This document shows, one piece after another, positions 32,943 through 35,760 of a DNA stretch of 35,760 nt; position 1 is the stretch's first letter; the number at the start of each line of letters is the position of its first letter. The translations under genes were made by a program, and so were the position numbers. Under the pieces are notes generated by a model. The model ran no database searches, was not told where the DNA came from, and worked only from the letters and a program-made list of their open reading frames with translations. Source of the stretch: Bacteroidota bacterium (GTDB taxonomy: Bacteria > Bacteroidota > Bacteroidia > Bacteroidales > Paludibacteraceae); contig JAFNAV010000028.1 of assembly GCA_017860345.1 (NCBI GenBank), positions 1 to 35,760 on the forward strand. The letters are read 5' to 3'.

Positions 32943-35690
32943 TTATTGCTTAATTACTTTGTGTACCGATTTTCCGGCGTCGGTGATTAGTTCAATGAAG
33001 TACAAGCCGTTATTCAACGCTGATAGATCAATTTCGCTTTCAGTATTTTGAGTCTTCAAAAGTGTGCCCTGCACATTATATACCTTTACGTTACGAACAA
33101 GGTTGGTGGAGCTTATTTGCACCATTCCTTTAGTAACCGAAGGAAAAACGTTTGTATCCGACCATGTTTCGGGTTCATCTACCGCGTTAGTCAGATTTAC
33201 AAGTCTGTCGGTATAAATCAGCAATTGTCCGGGTTGCATGTTTATGGTCATGTTCACGTCGGTCACTTGCAGGGTTTCGCCGGTTATCAGTTCGTACCAG
33301 GTGCCCGTTTTCTGGAACGACGGCGATGCTGTAATTGTAGCTGAGGCTTGAAAATTGCCAAGCGCCACCATATTCAGGTCGGTGTGGGTAAGAGCAATAC
33401 GCCTGCCCTGAGCCCAATCGGAATAAGCAACCTGAGTAGAAAAAGTTCCCTGCGTAAACGCTGTAGGGTAGGCTTTTCTCAAAGAAATGATTTTAGCACT
33501 TTTATCCACTGCATCTTTTCTGTGTGTGAACGAAAGCAGTGGCCAGGCCGGCGATTTAGGGTTTGTACGTCCACCATTGGAATCGATAGAAGAATCGTAT
33601 CCCAACTCGCCAAACTGCCAAATCATTTTAGGGCCGGGCAGCAGTACATTAAATGCGATATTCAATGGTACACGTCCAAATAGAACTGTCGAGTCGGTCT
33701 TCATTGTCCCCAAACCGTAAGTTTTAGCTTTAAAAAAGTTTCGCTCTTCGTCATGACTTTCGGCATAGCCCACCCAATTGCGCGGGTTAGTTACCATACT
33801 ACTAAATTCGCTGGAACTCTGGTAGCCCATAGCTGCCTGAGAGTAAGCATTATTTACATTTCGCCACAAATACATTCCTTTACTTGCCAATGCAGTTTCC
33901 TCAGTATTACTACAGAAATGTTCCAATATAAACATGACATCACTTTTTGCTTCTTTGGCTGCATTGTAATATTCGGTCAGGATGTCGATGCGCGACTGAT
34001 CGTAATTAGAAGCCGTAGACTCAGTGCTCGAAGTTTGCGTTAATCCTTTAGTCAAATCAAGTCGGTATCCGTCTACTTTATATTCAGTCAGCCAAAATTT
34101 AATCATCCGTTTAAAATAGTCGCGGGTTGGTGCATAGCTATGATTAAAGTCGTTGTAAACACCATATGGGTGAGGGGCAGTTACATTCATCCATGGATTA
34201 TTACTTGCAGGCCGTCCGTTTGTACTATCCCAAAACAGGGCAGCAAAAGGCGAATTACCCGTAGCGTGATTAAGCACAATATCAAGAATAACAGCGATAC
34301 CCCGCTTATGACATTCGTCCACAAATTTTCTATACATATCGGCGTTTCCATAAGCTTTATCGGGCGCAAAATAATGACTTGGGTTGTAGCCCCAGCTGTT
34401 GTTTCCGTCAAATTCCTGCACAGGCATCAGTTCAATAGCAGTAATGCCTAAGTTTTTCAGATAATCAAGCTTTGCGATGGCAGCTTCCAACGATTTTTCG
34501 GGCGTAAAGTCACGTAGCAACAACTCATAAATCACCATATTTTCGCGCGAAGGCATTGTGAAGGTCGGAATTTCCCAGGTATATGCCGGTTTAGCCGTTT
34601 GGAAAGTGGCCACTACCCCTTCGGTTTTACCTACAGGATAATCCTTTACATTCGGGTAAATGTTATAGTTTTCGTTTATCCATTTATCATTCCACGGGTC
34701 AAGCACCATTTCGGTATAAGGATCACTTATTTTCAGGGTATTGTCCACCAAATACTGATAACCATACACTCTACCTGCTGTAAGTCCGGTTAATGTAATC
34801 CACCAATAGTCGCCGTCTTTTTTCAGCTGATAAGCATTTAGCTGACTCCAATCATTGAACTCTCCAATAAGAAAAACATTGGTTTTGCCCGGAGCATGTA
34901 GTACCAAAGTAACAGTGGTATTATCCACATAATTAATTCCGGGAATGGTACCCGACGGGCGTGCCTGACTTACCACAGCCTCGGGTACACAAATTTTCAG
35001 TGTATCGTACACTGTAGCTCCCGAAAGAGTGGCCGATGCTACCAACTTATAATCGCCTGCCGTAGCAAATGTATGACTATACGTTAACGAAGTAGCTGCT
35101 GAAGCGGTTTTCACTGACACATCGTTCAGTTTTAGCTCCAAACTGGCAGCAAGCGACGAAGCAACGGTAAAACTAAGATTCGAGCCGGCGGTTACAGCCA
35201 TGTTGGCTGATGGGTTTGTAAAAGCAACATTCAGACCTGCATCATATACCGGAACAAAAATATCCGCTCCACCCGTATCTTTACCCTCTTTGGTTTTATC
35301 GCCATTACGAAAAACAAAAGCAATTTTCTGAACTACTTCGCCGGGATTAAGTCCATAATAACCTGACATGCTTGGAGTAATAAGCAATTTATACTTATTG
35401 TTGCCCAACGATGTCAGTTTGTATTTGGCAGCATTATCGCCCCAGGTTGGAGCATGTTTCCAATCGCTGGTACTGGTACTGGCCGAAGTTATAACACCGG
35501 TATGAGCATAAATTCCATCGGTACCTGTGTAATTTTTAAGACCGGCAGTACCTTGAGTAGCATCGTAGATAATTTCAATTTCGCCTGCATAATCTTTGGT
35601 AATAAAGGTAGGATTGGTAGTAATAATTTGCGACCAAGCCAAAGTGCAGAACATCAATGCCAAAAGAGTTAAAGTAGATTTTTTCATCAT
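32943..35690 (-). CDS. Secreted GH13 alpha-amylase-type enzyme with T9SS sorting tail
   Basis: This extracellular enzyme acts on starch or glycogen-type alpha-glucans. The 915-residue product has a signal peptide (about 1-21). An N-terminal beta-sandwich follows (about 22-150, with DYAGEIEIIYD, YYGLNPGEVVQKIAFVFRNGD) of the kind seen in Bacteroidota starch-binding proteins, then a cohesive beta module (150-235) and a CBM48-like domain (about 255-345, FLIGEFNDWSQLN). The GH13 barrel shows all four regions: DIVLNH (D470, H475), GYRLD with nucleophile D545, the acid/base E590 in FILEH, and ESHDEE with D647. A C-terminal beta domain precedes a type A T9SS sorting domain (VKVYNVQGTLLKTQ...LNNGLYFIELITDAGKSVHKVIKQ). 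It is a cargo of type IX secretion. Confidence 0.96.
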   Translation of the reverse strand: MMKKSTLTLLALMFCTLAWSQIITTNPTFITKDYAGEIEIIYDATQGTAGLKNYTGTDGIYAHTGVITSASTSTSDWKHAPTWGDNAAKYKLTSLGNNKYKLLITPSMSGYYGLNPGEVVQKIAFVFRNGDKTKEGKDTGGADIFVPVYDAGLNVAFTNPSANMAVTAGSNLSFTVASSLAASLELKLNDVSVKTASAATSLTYSHTFATAGDYKLVASATLSGATVYDTLKICVPEAVVSQARPSGTIPGINYVDNTTVTLVLHAPGKTNVFLIGEFNDWSQLNAYQLKKDGDYWWITLTGLTAGRVYGYQYLVDNTLKISDPYTEMVLDPWNDKWINENYNIYPNVKDYPVGKTEGVVATFQTAKPAYTWEIPTFTMPSRENMVIYELLLRDFTPEKSLEAAIAKLDYLKNLGITAIELMPVQEFDGNNSWGYNPSHYFAPDKAYGNADMYRKFVDECHKRGIAVILDIVLNHATGNSPFAALFWDSTNGRPASNNPWMNVTAPHPYGVYNDFNHSYAPTRDYFKRMIKFWLTEYKVDGYRLDLTKGLTQTSSTESTASNYDQSRIDILTEYYNAAKEAKSDVMFILEHFCSNTEETALASKGMYLWRNVNNAYSQAAMGYQSSSEFSSMVTNPRNWVGYAESHDEERNFFKAKTYGLGTMKTDSTVLFGRVPLNIAFNVLLPGPKMIWQFGELGYDSSIDSNGGRTNPKSPAWPLLSFTHRKDAVDKSAKIISLRKAYPTAFTQGTFSTQVAYSDWAQGRRIALTHTDLNMVALGNFQASATITASPSFQKTGTWYELITGETLQVTDVNMTINMQPGQLLIYTDRLVNLTNAVDEPETWSDTNVFPSVTKGMVQISSTNLVRNVKVYNVQGTLLKTQNTESEIDLSALNNGLYFIELITDAGKSVHKVIKQ

Positions 35691-35742
35691 ATTTCAAAAA
35701 AAAAGGTTATATTTTTTTAGATTAATTATTTGTGAATCATGA

Positions 35743-35750
35743 CAAATATA
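35743..35750 (-). promoter_or_regulatory. TATATTTG -7 box of the amylase gene
   Basis: TATATTTG on the - strand fits TAnnTTTG and lies 52 nt before the ATG at 35690. The -33 element lies beyond the window. Confidence 0.6.
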
Positions 35751-35760
35751 GGTTATTTAC

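Overview
The window is chromosomal DNA of a Bacteroidota bacterium, most likely order Bacteroidales. The evidence is the gene content: an orphan gldG, a secreted amylase with a type IX secretion (T9SS) tail, an ECF sigma/FecR pair with a DUF4974-type FecR, a DUF5683 gene inside the parAB operon, and a DUF4469/HU-like protein. There are also about a dozen upstream TAnnTTTG boxes, the -7 element of the Bacteroidota primary sigma factor. Shine-Dalgarno sequences are mostly absent.

Region 1 (1-4.6 kb) is an accessory island. It holds four AT-rich, unrelated + strand genes: a TPR-like secreted protein, a class II Fic AMP-transferase, a two-motif aspartic protease and a small lipoprotein. Three of them are followed by related imperfect-palindromic repeats with attC-like ends (RYYYAAC...GTTAGGC), and a doubtful fourth repeat follows the last gene. 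This looks like a mobile gene-cassette array with no integrase in view.

Region 2 (4.6-10.3 kb, - strand) is a cell-surface signalling locus: an ECF sigma gene with a TTG start, then fecR, then an STN-domain outer-membrane protein. Where a TonB receptor would be expected, that last protein carries about twelve 16-residue solenoid repeats and a small beta-barrel. A paralogue without the STN domain and an LpxL-like acyltransferase lie next to it. Related GGATT...AC motifs occur 48-65 nt upstream of three of these genes.

Region 3 (10.3-14 kb) has a 750-bp gap, a GNAT gene cut short by an amber codon, a C-GCAxxG-C-C protein, a DUF4469 protein, a small gene and yceI. The GNAT-to-DUF4469 block lies between two strong palindromes with related cores.

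Region 4 (14-25.3 kb) is mainly core metabolism: nth plus an unknown conserved gene, pirin, hisS, a DUF3791 two-gene module, rpsO, mnmD, rubrerythrin, an Uup-like ABC-F ATPase and topoisomerase III.

Region 5 (25.3-30.5 kb, - strand) is a tight six-gene run: parA, parB, DUF5683, mltD-like, merR-like and phoA-like. Region 6 (30.5 kb to the end) has a 650-bp gap with a candidate small RNA (promoter plus terminator), an orphan gldG, and the convergent T9SS-exported GH13 amylase.
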